From the NCBI GenBank assembly GCA_037693485.1, contig CM075346.1, positions 15,777,501 through 15,841,500 on the forward strand: a stretch of DNA of 64,000 nt, given 5' to 3'. Positions within the stretch are counted from its first letter, which is position 1. Every line of letters starts with the position of its first letter. The stretch comes from Kitagawia praeruptora. Its lineage: Eukaryota > Streptophyta > Magnoliopsida > Apiales > Apiaceae. Of this stretch, positions 33,495 to 45,113 are shown in pieces. The notes beneath the pieces were generated by a model. The model saw only the letters and a list, made by a program, of their open reading frames with translations, was not told the origin of the DNA and did not search any database. The position numbers and the translations under genes are program-made.

Positions 33495-34520
33495 ATGGAT
33501 TTTCTAAATTACTATGGAGTTCAGCAGGTGGTTAGTGTTTGTGAGCTATGTGTGGGCGCACATGAGACGTATCAGTGCTGGAACAACCAAGGTGGTATTC
33601 AACAGCCTCAATAATGTGAGCGGTGTTTTGGCATTCATGATCCCTCACAATATTGTTACTACGGAGGAGTTGATCCATATGTCAGTTATGAGGAACAACC
33701 ATATTTTCCATACTATCCTCAACAGTACCAGCAAGATGTTCCAGATATGTCATATGTCTTTGGTAGTGAAGAGTTTCAACATCAGCAACCTACTCCTACT
33801 TTTCAGTCAGATGATGATTTGAAGGAGATTAGGATGCTTGCAGAGAATAATGAGAAGCTTATCGAATCTATGGGGACATTAGCTGCTCAAGTTTTGAGAG
33901 TCTTGGAACAAGAGAATCAGCAATTCATACAAGAAGCAATTCCAGAAAATAACGATGACTTGGATCAAGGTACTGCATGCTTAATTGAGGAAGACAAATT
34001 CCAAGAGGAGGAGAGTGTTCACAAGCCATGTGAGGAATTTGATCAAGCTAGTGAGGTGGATGACTTGGAAAAGGCACAATTTGAGACAGACATTGATGAG
34101 CTGCACAAATTTCAAGAATTGTTATGTGCGTACCAAGAGGACACTGATGAACTACGCAAATTTCAAGAATTGGTATGTGCGAACCAAGAGGCTGATGAAC
34201 ATGAGAAAGATGCAGATCTTCTACTTGTCTCAAAGTGTGAAGATGGAGGTAGCGCATTAGAGCCAATGGAGGAAGTTCTCGTTGAGGAACCAAAGGCTTC
34301 AGCAATTTACATTTACCCTCCTCCATTATATTCAAGTGAAGCCCGCGAAGGTGTGTTGTTCTACAAATTGACAGATTTTGGGTCAACAGATGAAGGCATT
34401 GGAATAGGACATATTTGTTACACGAATAGGCCAAGCAAGGATAAGGGGCAGAAAGTGTGCCGCCGTGATGACGATGAAGTATCGCGAAGAGATGATCAGG
34501 CCAACTATTATCATCCTTAA
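33495..34520 (+). pseudogene. Zinc-knuckle ORF of element B, interrupted by one stop
   Basis: From the ATG at 33495 the frame reads a knuckle CELCVGAHETYQC, meets TAA at 33612-33614, then continues in the same frame with a second knuckle-like motif CERCFGIHDPSQYC. It is open again from the ATG at 33747 to 34520 (257 codons). That part is acidic and carries a 16-residue tandem repeat (DELHKFQELLCAYQE / DELRKFQELVCANQE) and the proline motif YIYPPPLYSSEA matching PPPYPQRL of A. The paired knuckles would fit RNA binding. The single stop is the only defect I see. No enzymatic domain is present. Confidence 0.65.
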
Positions 34521-36422
34521 TGGAGGCTTGGAAGTAACGTCAAGCTATTGACGTTAAAGAAGCGCTTCTTGGGAGGCAACCCAAGGTATGTTTTCTACTA
34601 TCCCTTGTATTTACTTCCATTCAATGCGGACATTGAATCTTTCAAGTTTGGGGTGATTTGAGGGATTAGTAGATGTTGTTGTATTATGTGTTCATGTAGG
34701 ATTTCATGTTTTGCATATTAGTAGTAGTAAATTATGCATTTATGTTCGTATTATCTACGTTTGTTCATATAGGACATTTTGTTTTTATGTTAGTATATCA
34801 TGTGAGTTCATATAGTTTGCATTTGCACCCATGCTTGATAGGAATTTCGTGTTGTTGACGCTTTTGATTGAGAAGTGATATGCTTTGTTCTTGTGCACAC
34901 ACATACACTAGTAAGTTGAAGCTAGTAGACTTATTGAATGTTGTAAGTGATTAGAAGGACATGAATATGTGCAAGATGATTTAGTTTGCATGCTTAAATA
35001 CAAGTAGGTGCGTTAGAGAGATGTTGCTTGGGATTGAGTATGTTTTCCACCAAGTGAGTTTTTTGAGCCTTATTGCATATTTGCAATTTATTCGTTTGCT
35101 TGAGTGTCCACGGATTGTTTGTATTGCTAGCAGTTGTTTGAGGTCTTTCTTGAAGCGCATGACATTATTTGACGATTAAAATGATAAAGGCATTTAGGAA
35201 TAACCGCGTATTTTCCCATATTACCACACCATGTTTACATGATCAATTAGTTAACCCGTTGAGCTTAATCCTATTTTTTCGGTGACATACCACATTACTT
35301 GCCTAGACCTTTTTCTTGTATTGGCCTTACATTAATTTGAACCCACATTGTTAAAAACTAGTAGAGTGCTTAAGGGAGTAATAAGGTGTGCAAGGAGGGG
35401 TTTATTGTTGGTCTTACTTTTGGGGGAAATATTGAAATTTGGGTTTGATTGTTTACTTGATAGTCGGCATGTGTAATAAATTCATGGGATCATTGTTATT
35501 GTTTATATTATTGTTTGTGTTATATTTAGCTCTCGAAAAAAAAAGAAGAAAAAAAAGAAGAAAAAAAAAGAAAAAGAAAAAAAAAAGATGAAAGAAAAAA
35601 AAAAGAAAAAAAAATATTATGAGAGCATGTTTGTGTTTGTTGTGATCCTATTTCAGTGGACTAGTCGAGTGTTTGTTTTTAGTAAAATTTATGTGGGGGG
35701 AAAATAGGGTGTTGTGTATGAATTATTATGGTACTTACTAGCTTTTGACACTTCACCTGTTTTGGCTTATTTGACATACCTTGTCCCTAGCCCCGTTACA
35801 ACCCAAATAAAGACCTTTTGATTATCGTCATTGATGTATGTTGTGTTAAAAGTTAGATTGATACCAAATGTCAAGCATGCTTATGATTTTGTTGGACTTG
35901 AGTGATACACTTACCCTTGTTCTTGAGTGAATATTCTTTTATGAGTGGATTGTGAGTGTTTACTTGTTTTGGCGTATGAGATCCCGAGTTTTGTCTCAAA
36001 GATGTACTCTTGTAGGCTTAGCATGGTTACTAACTTATTCTTACATTTGACATGGACTTGTGAGAACTTATGCATGTTCATTGAGTAGACTATGTGAATA
36101 CTTGCACTTTCGACACCAAGACATTACGTATTTACTTTGATTCTTAAGTTGATATGGCATGAGAGGATTTGAAGGTATGGTAGGATATTAATTGCATTTT
36201 CATATTAGTTGCATTCATGCATTGCATTGCATTGGATTTTGTGGGTACATTCGCTATAGGCCCTCACGAGACCTTACTCGTCCACTAGGGCTGCCTAGGG
36301 GTTTAAAGGGCTTATTGCATATGCCAAATGCAACCGTGATCACCTACGGAAGTGGTACTAATTAGTTAGTTAGTTGTAATTGTTTATGCTTGAGGACAAG
36401 CATCGGTTTAAGTTTGGGGGTG
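34521..36422 (+). other. 3' non-coding part of element B
   Basis: No gene. It contains the conserved CTTGGGAGGCAACCCA block (34564-34586), about 950 bp of unremarkable AT-rich DNA, a 75-80 bp A/G tract (about 35536-35615) and the segment (35647-36422) duplicated upstream of the 5' LTR. The tract AGTTTGGGGGTG at 36408-36422 is the polypurine tract. Confidence 0.7.
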
Positions 36423-38012
36423 TGATAAGTGGATTTATATCCACTTGGATCGCTTCAATTCGGCTTAATTTGATTGTCTTGGACTCAAGTTTGTTGTAGT
36501 TTTGATGTGTTTTGTGTAAGTGTGTAGGTTTGGAAGAATGTTGCTTAAGATCGTTGTTTCCGTCACTTTTGGAGTTGAATTCGATCTTAATAATGAAGAA
36601 TGGAGTCTTGTTGTGGTTCACCATGAGGATTCCAAGCATAGAGGATTGAAAACGGAAGAGAACGCAAAAAGAACGGGCGCAAAAGGAGTTAAAACGAAGA
36701 AAATCAGCCAAAATCAGCTCCCGGCAGCAAAAATCAGCTCCCGGCAGCCACCATCGGCGCATCAGGCGCCCAATCCGAGGCTCCTGCGCCATGAACAGTA
36801 ACGTCAGCGCAGTCAGCGCGCGTAAAAATTCTGTCAGATCTCGGATTTTTGTTTTGGCCATATCTTGAGTTCTACAACTCCGTTTGAGGCCCGTAAGCAG
36901 TCCACGCGAAGATAACGAGATTTTCTATCATTCTAAAGTGGTCCAGAGGCCCAATTGCATCTGGAACGTTCCAGAATTAATGAAGGAAAGACAGCTGCGA
37001 ATTTCCCTTTAAATCAGCATCAGTTTAGGAAACGTACTTCTATTATAATTCTGATTTGGTATTTTCTTGTTGGGCAAGATGTCTAGAGCCTATATAAACA
37101 CATCCAACTCTTGTAAAATTAGATAATCATCATTAGGAAAAAATCATTACATATCAATTACTTAGGTTTATTTGTATCTTTTCATACTTTGTTTTTATCA
37201 TGGTTTCATCAGATCCCATGATGACGAGCGGTTCGATTATGAACTAATCGTTGTCATGGGATTCTAACGGATTTATTTATGGAGTTTAGTATCTTGATGC
37301 TTTAAAGATCTGTGTGTGGTGTATAATTGATATCCTCGTATGGTTGTGCTTTATGAATTTAGATGCGTAGCTAACATCTAATTTGTTAATCTCTTGTGAA
37401 GCGAGAGTGGATCTTGAGATTTAGAACTTGCCATGCTAGCATAGGATAGGTTGATGTTTTAACATCATGATTTGTGGCGTAAATAGAGATATTATGCTAC
37501 CCTATGTGATCTATGTGGATAACTTGTTCTTCAACCGTTATGTTTTCAAATTCTATAGAGATATAGGGTCTAAGCATAATTGGTGTCTATTCATCTTCTA
37601 TCTCTTTTGTGGATGTATGTTTAGTTTGGTATTCGTATACTGAGAAGTAGCGTGTACTTGTTTCGTGTTGTCCGATCAGATATCATAACCATTGCATATA
37701 GTGATTAAAGGCATCAGATCTAAGCAAAGTATTTAATGAAGTTAGGATTCCATGGTTTATCTTGCAAAAGTAATTAGATTTCAATTCTTGTTAGTTAATT
37801 AATTTGTAGTTTTGTTAATTTGCTTCTTAGTTTAATTTAGTTAGTTAAAACCTTAATTTATTAATTGTTTTAGCAGTGAATTAAGATCATACACTGTTGC
37901 ATAGGTGCGTTTACTGAATTAAAACCATAACCAGATCCCTGTGGGAACGAATTTGGACTTAACCTTATATATTACTTGTGACCACGTGCGCTTGCGTGAT
38001 TTAGTGTAAACA
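36423..38012 (+). repeat. 3' LTR of Athila-like element B
   Basis: Direct repeat of 31751-33340 without length difference. It is followed by TATAATTTCG, MULE sequence. Confidence 0.9.
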
Positions 38013-38202
38013 TATAATTTCGTTAGATATTTTTGAATATTTAATTTTTTAGTTAGTGACCTAACTGAAAATTAGCACATAGTTCAGTGGCCTAACCGTA
38101 AATTTGTTGTCTTTTAACAGAGAATCGTTAAAAGTCAACATAATTTAACGATCGTGCAATTTTTTTTAAGTTTAGTACTGTACTTGCAATCTAATTGTAA
38201 CT

Positions 38203-38288
38203 TCATGATGCGACTGAAAGTTTTTTTAACTTCGTGACCTACTTGCAAGTTAGTAGTGACTTCAGTGACCAATTAGCTATTTTACCCC
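38203..38288 (-). repeat. Right terminal inverted repeat of the MULE-like element
   Basis: Reverse complement of 30000-30085 with a few mismatches. It ends CTATTTTACCC next to the 10 bp target duplication. Confidence 0.85.
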
Positions 38289-41200
38289 ATTATGTTGAGA
38301 AAACTGGCCCAATCATAACCTTTGGAGACAACAACAAGGGTTACACTGTAGGATACGGCTGTTCGAAAATTGGAAATGTTGTCATTGATGATATTGCTCT
38401 TGTGGATGGATTAAAGCACAATCTACTCAGTATCAGCCAATCCAGTGATAGAGGATATAAGGTTGATTTTGACATGATGGTCTGAAATATCTATCACAAG
38501 AATAATGGAAGCCTCTCTTTGAAAGGAGTAAGGAAATGAAGCTTGTTTGTTGCAGACTTGAACTCTGCTAAGAAAGTCAAGGTCTACTGTTTCTACAGTA
38601 AGGCAACTATTGGTGACAACATGCTTTGGCACAAGAAACTCTCTCACCATAACTTCAAGACAATGAATATGCTAATGAAGAAGGAACTTGTAAGAGGACT
38701 ACCTCAACAGAAATTCTATGAAGAAGGACTGTGTGAGGATTGTCAAATGGGAAAATTGAGAAGAGCTATGCACAAAACAAAGCAACTGAACACCAACACT
38801 GAATCAATTAATTTGATTCACATGGATCTCTTTGGACTAGTAAATGTTCCATCTTTAGCAAGAAAGAGATATATGTACTAGTCATGGTGGATGACTATTC
38901 TAGGTACACTTAGGTAAAGTTCCTAGAATCAAAGGATGAAGCAGCTCAAGAAATCATTGATCACATCAGGGCTCTTGACAGAACCCCGAATGCCAAAGTT
39001 CAAATTCTAAGAAGTGACAATGGTACTGAGTTAAAAAATGCAACATTGTAGAATTCCTGCAAAGACTTAAGCATTGTGTAAAAATTTTCTACTACAAGAA
39101 CTCCACAACAAAATGGAGTTGTAGAAATGAAGAATTGAACCCTCATTGAAGCTACTAGAACTATGTTGAATGATGAAAAATTACCAACATACTTCTAGGC
39201 AGAAGCAATTAACACAACTTGCTACACACAGAACAGAACCTTAGTTAACAAGACTCATGGGAATACTCCTTACTATCTATTGACAGGGAAGAAACCTAAT
39301 GTCAAATACTTTCATGTATTTAGAAGTAAGTGTTTCATGATAAAAGACAACCATGAAAGGAAAGGAAAATTTGATGCCAAAGCTTATGAAGGCATTTTCA
39401 TGGGATATAGATTAGAAAGGACAACTTACAGAGTCTATGTCATTGACCACAAAATCATTGAAAAAAGTGTGAATGTCACATTTGATGAAACCAAGTTTCC
39501 ACGCCTGCATAAAGATGGCCAAATGGAACCATTGAGGTTTGAAAATCAAGGTCACTTAGAGGAAGAAGAGATTGTTACTAAAGAACCTAGTTGTACTCAA
39601 ACTGTTGAGTTTGAGAGAGTTGCTATCAACACTGATAATGATATTCAAACTCCAGTCCAGTCACAAATAATCTCAATCAATCATCAACATGATGGTGACT
39701 CTGGAGATGTTGAAGAACATGGAAAAGATAATAGCAATGGTGGAGACTCAATTCCTCAAGATGAAGCTGGTCAAACAAGTCAAGAAAGACACTTACCCAG
39801 GTCTACAAAATGGAACAAGGATCATACCAGTGATCTAATCATTAGTAATCCTACCTCTGGAGTAAGGACTAGGAGGAATGTATCTCCTAATAGCATGCTT
39901 CCATGTTTTCTGTCTCAAATTGAACCAAAAACCATTGATGAAGCATTGTTGAATTCAGATTGGGTGATAGCCATTCAAGAGGATCTTTTGAAAGAAACAA
40001 TGTATGGGAGTTGGTTCCTAGACCAGAAGGAAAATCAGTGGTTGATACAAAATGGGTATTTAGGAATAAATTGGATGAAAGTGGCAATATGACTAGGAAC
40101 AAAGCAAGGCTGGTAGCTAAAGGTTACTGTCAACAGGAAGGGATAGACTATGATGAGACATTTGCACCTATTACCAGACTTGAAGCTATAATGATTTTTC
40201 TGGCCTATGTTGTACACTATATCTTCAAGGTATTCTAAATGGATGTCAAAAGTGTCTTTCTCAATGGAGAGTTGGAAAAAGAAGTGTATATTGAACAGCC
40301 ACCTGGATTTGAAGATGTTGAATTGTATGACTTTGTCTACAAACTGTTCAATGCACTATATGGATTGAAGTAGGATAAAGAGCTTGGTATGAAACACTAT
40401 ATACCATCCTAACTGAGAATCAATTCATAAGAGGTGTTGTAGACAAGACACTATTCTACAAACATCATGGCGAGGACATCATTCTGGTTTAGATCTATTT
40501 TGATGGCATAATTTTTGGTTCTACAAATGAAAAGCTGTGTGAAAATTTCTCATCACTTGTGAGAAATAAATATGAGATGACTATGATGGAAGAACTATCA
40601 TTCTTCCTTGGTCTACAAATTTATCAAAAGAATGATGGAATCTTCAAATGTCAAGCCAAATATATCAAGGAATTGCTGAAGAAATTCAAGCTAGAAGATC
40701 CTAAAGGAAAGAAAGTGGACTCTAGTGCTGATAGAGGCATGGTTGGATCTTTGTTATATTTAACTGCTAGCAGACCAGACATAATGTTTGCTACATGCCT
40801 CTGTGCCAGATTTCAAGCTGATCCAAAAGAGTCACACTTGATTGCTATCAAAAGGATCTGTAGGTATCTAAAAGGTACTCCAAATTTAGGCCTTTGGTAT
40901 CCTAAAGACACTGGATTTGATCTAGTTAGATATTCTAATTCAGACTATATTGGTTGCAAGATTGACAGAAAAAGCACAACACGTAGCTGTCAATTTCTTG
41001 GTGGAAAATTGGTATCATGGTTTAGCAAGAAGCATCATTTTGTATCTACTTCAACTGCAAAAGCTGAATACATTGCAGCTGAAAGTTGTTGTGCCCAGAT
41101 TTTATGGATGAAGAACCAGTTATTGGATTATGGTTTATAGTTATCCAACATTCCTATCTATTGTGATAACACTAGTGCCATAGCCATCTCAGATAATACT

Positions 41201-41385
41201 GTTCAACACTCCAGGACTAAGCACATTGATATCAGACATCATTTCATAAGGGAGAATGTTGAAAAGAGAATTGTGAAGCTGTTCTACATTCCAACAGAAA
41301 AGCAACTTGCAGATATTTTCCCTAAGCGCCTTTGGATGAAACAACCTTCAATAGGTTGGTAAGTGAGTTGGGAATGCTGAATCTG
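38289..41385 (+). pseudogene. pol: Old Copia pol: rest of protease, integrase, reverse transcriptase, RNase H (dead)
   Basis: The frame resumes from the protease as EKTGP and then FGDNNKGYTVGYG, LKHNLLSIS (~38412), the integrase zinc part MLWHKKLSHHNFK (~38620), an integrase core (HMDLFG ~38820; NGTEL ~39020; Q-N-G-V-V-E ~39110), an intact stretch 39280-40092, then reverse transcriptase (MDVKSVFLNGELEKEVYIEQ ~40240), where the YVDD box is lost (Y-F-D-G near 40498), and RNase H with SRPDIMFATCLC (~40765), AKAEYIAAESC (~41060) and A-D-I-F-P-K (~41320). At least eight stop codons and several frame shifts are spread along it, for example at 38879, 39048, 40237 and 40489. Many stops are TAG or TGA where the SIRE copy has Trp, Gln or Arg codons, consistent with C-to-T decay. 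It is not functional. Confidence 0.88.
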
Positions 41386-41800
41386 GTATGTTTACTTACT
41401 AGTTTTACATTACCAATTTACTCTGCAACTCATGACAGTTTCTTTCTAAGTTGCTATCATGAGAAGTCACTGTCCATATGTTTGCAAATTGATATGATAG
41501 CATATTTACCATGTTTTGCTTATTCGAACAACATGCATGTCTTAAGTCTTTCAATCAAATTTTATGTGATGGTAATTTAATTACAGTTCTAATTTTGAGA
41601 AGTGATTAGTCAAAGAATCGTGTTCATTGGTCCCATTTGCTAAATATGTCGAATAAATATGGAACACGTCTCTTAATTACAATTTCTGGTAGTTGTATGG
41701 GTATTTCAAGCTGTTGACCATTAGTCTTACCCCTCTCCTAGTTTGCCTATAAAATGAACCTTAGGCAAACAGTTTCTCATTCTTAAAAAGGGTAGATAAA

Positions 41801-42061
41801 ATGGAAAATAAAGTAGGAATTGAGTACAAACCAAAAATGTGGTGCGAAGAGTCACAAAAAGAAGAGGTTGAAGAACTTCTTGAAGAGATGGATAAGGGCC
41901 TCGATGAACTAGAGGTAAAGGAGAAGGAAGCCAAGGCCGTTGAAGAGGCCAAATGTTTGGAGCAAGAAGAAGAACTTCGAGTGCTTCTCAAGAAAGAAGC
42001 GCTCTCAGAAGAAGAAGTTCGAAAACAAATAGAAGAAACGCTTTATAATGTTTTTAAATAG
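41801..42061 (+). CDS. Short charged coiled-coil ORF after pol in the old Copia
   Basis: 86 codons from an ATG at 41801. Nearly all Glu, Lys and Leu in heptads (QKEEVEELLEEMDKGLDELE). It follows pol by about 400 bp and precedes the 3' ORF. It may be a small separate ORF of this Copia family or the decayed start of the extra ORF. The frame has stayed open although pol is full of stops, which may be chance at this length. Confidence 0.4.
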   Translation: MENKVGIEYKPKMWCEESQKEEVEELLEEMDKGLDELEVKEKEAKAVEEAKCLEQEEELRVLLKKEALSEEEVRKQIEETLYNVFK

Positions 42062-42645
42062 AAGAAAGATTGATTGTATTTCTTTGTTTTATTTATTAAC
42101 ATTATTATTGAAAGTTTATCTTCAATTTTTATGCGCTCTACATTTGCTTGATGTTTGATATATTGAATATTGATTGTTCGTATAACTGTGTATCTGAACA
42201 AACGCATGATTAGAACGAACATACATTACTTGGTAATTCCTTAATTAAGTATATTAATGAAAGGATCTATTAAATTCTCGACAGAAAGTTTCTCCGCCTT
42301 AGTTACTGTCATCAAGAAAAGTAACTATCTTCATATGCTTTGACAATTAATTTCTTGACATTAGGAAAAACTTTCTGTCGCAAGAGTTCAAAAGATATTG
42401 TCACTAAGGTACTTAACGATGACAGTATGTTCTTCGCGACAATGTTGCTGTCAAGCAAAACTTACTATCGTCACTTAAAACTTACTGACGATTTGTTCTA
42501 GCGCACAGGTTACTGTCAAAGATAGTGGACCATTATAGATGGCATTTTTAACCGTTCCCACGATAAAGTAACTACCCACGACACCACGTGACTATCTTAG
42601 TGGGTTAAGACACAAAATTACTTTCCCCTTTTTCAGTAAAAACGT
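42062..42645 (+). other. Non-coding spacer of the old Copia before its 3' ORF
   Basis: No gene. From about 42280 to 42620 words such as TTACTGTC, TTTCTGTC and ACTGTCAA recur, the same kind of word seen in its LTR (54600-55160). This parallels the repeat-filled spacer of the younger SIRE element. Confidence 0.5.
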
Positions 42646-45065
42646 TTGATATTCTCATATAAGCATATGTCAATCAAACAAACACATTACTCTTCAAAAC
42701 ACTCTTCAACTCAAAAAGCTTTAACTCTATTAAAACTAAAAAGCAAAAACTGGCACCCAAACAATCTTATTCTCAAACTAACTTTGCTGGAATCCTTTCT
42801 GCCGGTGAAGGATTCAAGGGGCTTGTATCTTTTATGAACAAGTCCTATCTAGGTTATGCTATAACTTCAACTCCTTCTCTAGACCTAGACAAACTTGAAC
42901 AATTTTGGAAATTAGCCTCTGTTCAAGGAAATGCATGTAGTGAATCCATACACTTCAAAATCAATAGCACTACCTACATTCTCACCATCAAGGGTATCAA
43001 TGAAGCCCTAGGTACTGGCCTAAAAGAGAATGAATCTCACCAGGAGCTTGCAGATGATGAAACTTTGAAAAAGTTCTTCTGAAAATTGGGTATTCTGGAC
43101 CCTGTATTGAAGAAGGAACTACAAACTAGTACCCATCTAGAGAAATGGATAGGAAGTACTTGAGGAAGGAATGGAGCATGATTTTTGATGCTATGGTGAA
43201 GGTGTTCTCAACAAAGATCACTGGTTGGAATGGAATTCCCACCTACATCAAGAAACTCACTCACTCTCTTGTCCATGGATACAAAGTGGATCTAGGAAAG
43301 CTACTTATGATACACCTCAAATCTACCTTAGGTAAAAAGGTACATGTCTATCCTCGCTTTCTTATGTTATGCATAGATTCTTTATGTGGAGTTGATAAAG
43401 ATGCCTCCCTCACAGTGGAGTGCACTGTTTTGAAAAGAAACACTCACACGGCTCTAAATTCATAAAATTTAAATGCACATATTCCACTTTGTTTCACACA
43501 ACACATGGTTGATCAAATGCCCAACCTTGATTCTCCATTACCCACTGGGTATAATACTTTTTCTCTTCAGAATAAGACTGAATTAGACCCAAATTCAGTT
43601 AACCCACATTCTACCCCATACACTCAGCCTAGGTTCTCTATACTACCAAAAGCCCAAAAAATAGCTTTACAAGAATCCAAGAAAAGACCATTGGAAACTG
43701 GTGTTGGTGGTAGTACTAAGAGCAGCGAGGGAGAAACTGCACTTGATGTAACAAATAAGGATGTTAGTCAAAGTGAACCCACAATGGCTCCTCTTGAGCC
43801 TAAGAAGAAGAGAGCTAAGAGGACCAAATTAAAGCCACTGTCAGCCACCCTGAAGTCTCACAAAAGGCTGTAGAGGATGAAAGAGCATCAAACACATCCC
43901 TAGATGTCCTTTCTCAACAAGGGGCGCCTAATGAAATTTGCCTATCTCCCAAGGCATCCTGTAAAGAGTCTGCACAACCTTATGAACTTAATAATGAGGA
44001 GTCTCCAATTGCAGATACACACATGGAATTAGGGCACAGTGAGGATCAAACTTCTAGTACTATTGATGTCCCACCAATTAACCCTGGGGAACATCCAACA
44101 TTCTTTTCTATACCTTCATCTTCTTACTTCCCTACTACACCAATTGTTTCATCTCCATAACATAAAGAAGGGGACAGTCCCAACCCTTCAAGTTTTGATC
44201 ATCCATCTTCGATCATGGATGAGTCCCCATCAAGTGTTCCACAAGAACCCATTGCTCAAAGTGTAATGAACAACACTCTTTCAAGCACAGAGCTAGAACA
44301 AGGTGGATCTCTACCAGAAATTGAACCAGCCAACACCTTGTTCGAACTCCATAAAGCAACTAACCTTCAGGAAGTTGTTGTCACAGCCTCAGTTGTTGTC
44401 AAAGACACACCAAAAGTTGTTGTCATCCCACCTATTGACAGTAACATTTTGGAAAAAGATGATGTCACCTCTACACACCTGATCCGGATCAAGTGACTGT
44501 TGAAGATGCTTCTAATGATGATTTGCCAATTTCTTCTATATTCAAGATAAAATCTAAACCTTCTCTTTCAATGCATGTAAGTACTGCTCATACCCATGTA
44601 TCTAGGATGAGTGAGGGAGAGAAAAAGAAAGGAGGGATAAAAGAAAAGAGAGGTGAGCATAAAAATGAGAGGTATCCAAATGAGTTGGCAAAAGGTGAGG
44701 GACTTGAGCATGTCCAGAGTGAAATTGAGGAAACCCCATCCATTCAGGATCTAGACCTTGAGAGTTCACTTGTGATGAGTGATGAGATCACTTAGAAAAA
44801 TAATGAGAGTGTGAAAAATCCCTTTACCTCCATGCCCCACTCTTTTCCTTCACCTCCAAGAAGGTCAAGAATTGGTGGTCCCTCTAAACAAGCTGAGTCA
44901 AGGTTGAAATCCCTTAAGGACAAATGTGCCTCTACGGAAACATACCTTGACAATTTGTCCATTGCAATGGAAGCTGGCTTTGATGACATCAAAGAAACTC
45001 TTCTGTCATTTTCTGCTCTTCTTGGTGCTATCAACTTAACTAAGGGTGAGAAAGTGATATATTAG
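42646..45065 (+). pseudogene. N-terminal and middle part of the old Copia's extra 3' ORF (broken)
   Basis: Open pieces 42834-43082, 43145-43465, 43505-43873, 44215-44496, 44493-44795 and 44811-45065 form one decayed ORF. The first part (LDKLEQFWKLASVQGNACSE, TTYILTIKGINEALGTGL) and the second (WSMIFDAMVKVFSTKITGWN, GYKVDLGKLLMIHL, VYPRFLMLCIDSL) match in layout the N-terminal globular part of the 1320-codon ORF of the SIRE copy. A Pro/Ser-rich low-complexity middle follows, then a coiled-coil stretch at 44880-45060. Element C interrupts it at 45113. Confidence 0.65.
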
Positions 45066-45113
45066 AATATCTCACAGAAGAAACAAGGTGGAGGAGCTAC
45101 AAGCCAGGGGGAG

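Larger units (their letters stand above)
31751..38012 (+). mobile_element. Non-autonomous Athila-like Gypsy element B
   Basis: Two 1590 bp LTRs (31751-33340 and 36423-38012), TGATAAGTGG...GTGTAAACA, differ at about eleven places by eye (~0.7%), so B is older than A. The interior has the Athila primer site, a short zinc-knuckle ORF split by one stop, the AAGCGCTT/GGGAGGCAACCCA block (34552-34586), a purine tract and the polypurine tract. There is no protease core, reverse transcriptase or integrase. No clean 5 bp duplication is seen, because the left side is the truncated tandem copy. Confidence 0.87.
30000..38288. mobile_element. MULE-like DNA transposon, non-autonomous, with an Athila-like element inside
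   Basis: Terminal inverted repeats of about 80-85 bp start GGGTAAAATAG (30000) and end CTATTTTACCC (38288). Flanks are CATTTTGTTG (29990-29999) and CATTATGTTG (38289-38298), a 10 bp duplication with one mismatch. The left copy fits the interrupted Copia protein better, so the right one carries the change. TSD length and long inverted repeats point to the Mutator-like group; an 8 bp reading would allow hAT. Subterminal copies of ACTTGCAAGTAGGTCAC recur inside both ends. Without the retrotransposon inside, it is only about 1.25 kb and encodes no transposase. Confidence 0.75.

Noticed and set aside
30000..38288. hAT assignment with an 8 bp duplication (ATTTTGTT/ATTATGTT)
   Set aside because: A 10 bp duplication fits equally well with GGGTAAAATAG ends, and the long inverted repeats are atypical for hAT. 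MULE-like is preferred, not proven.
42280..42620. Possible regulatory RNA because of repeated ACTGTC words
   Set aside because: The words match the CTGTCA-rich style of this Copia's own LTR and linker; no independent evidence of an RNA gene.
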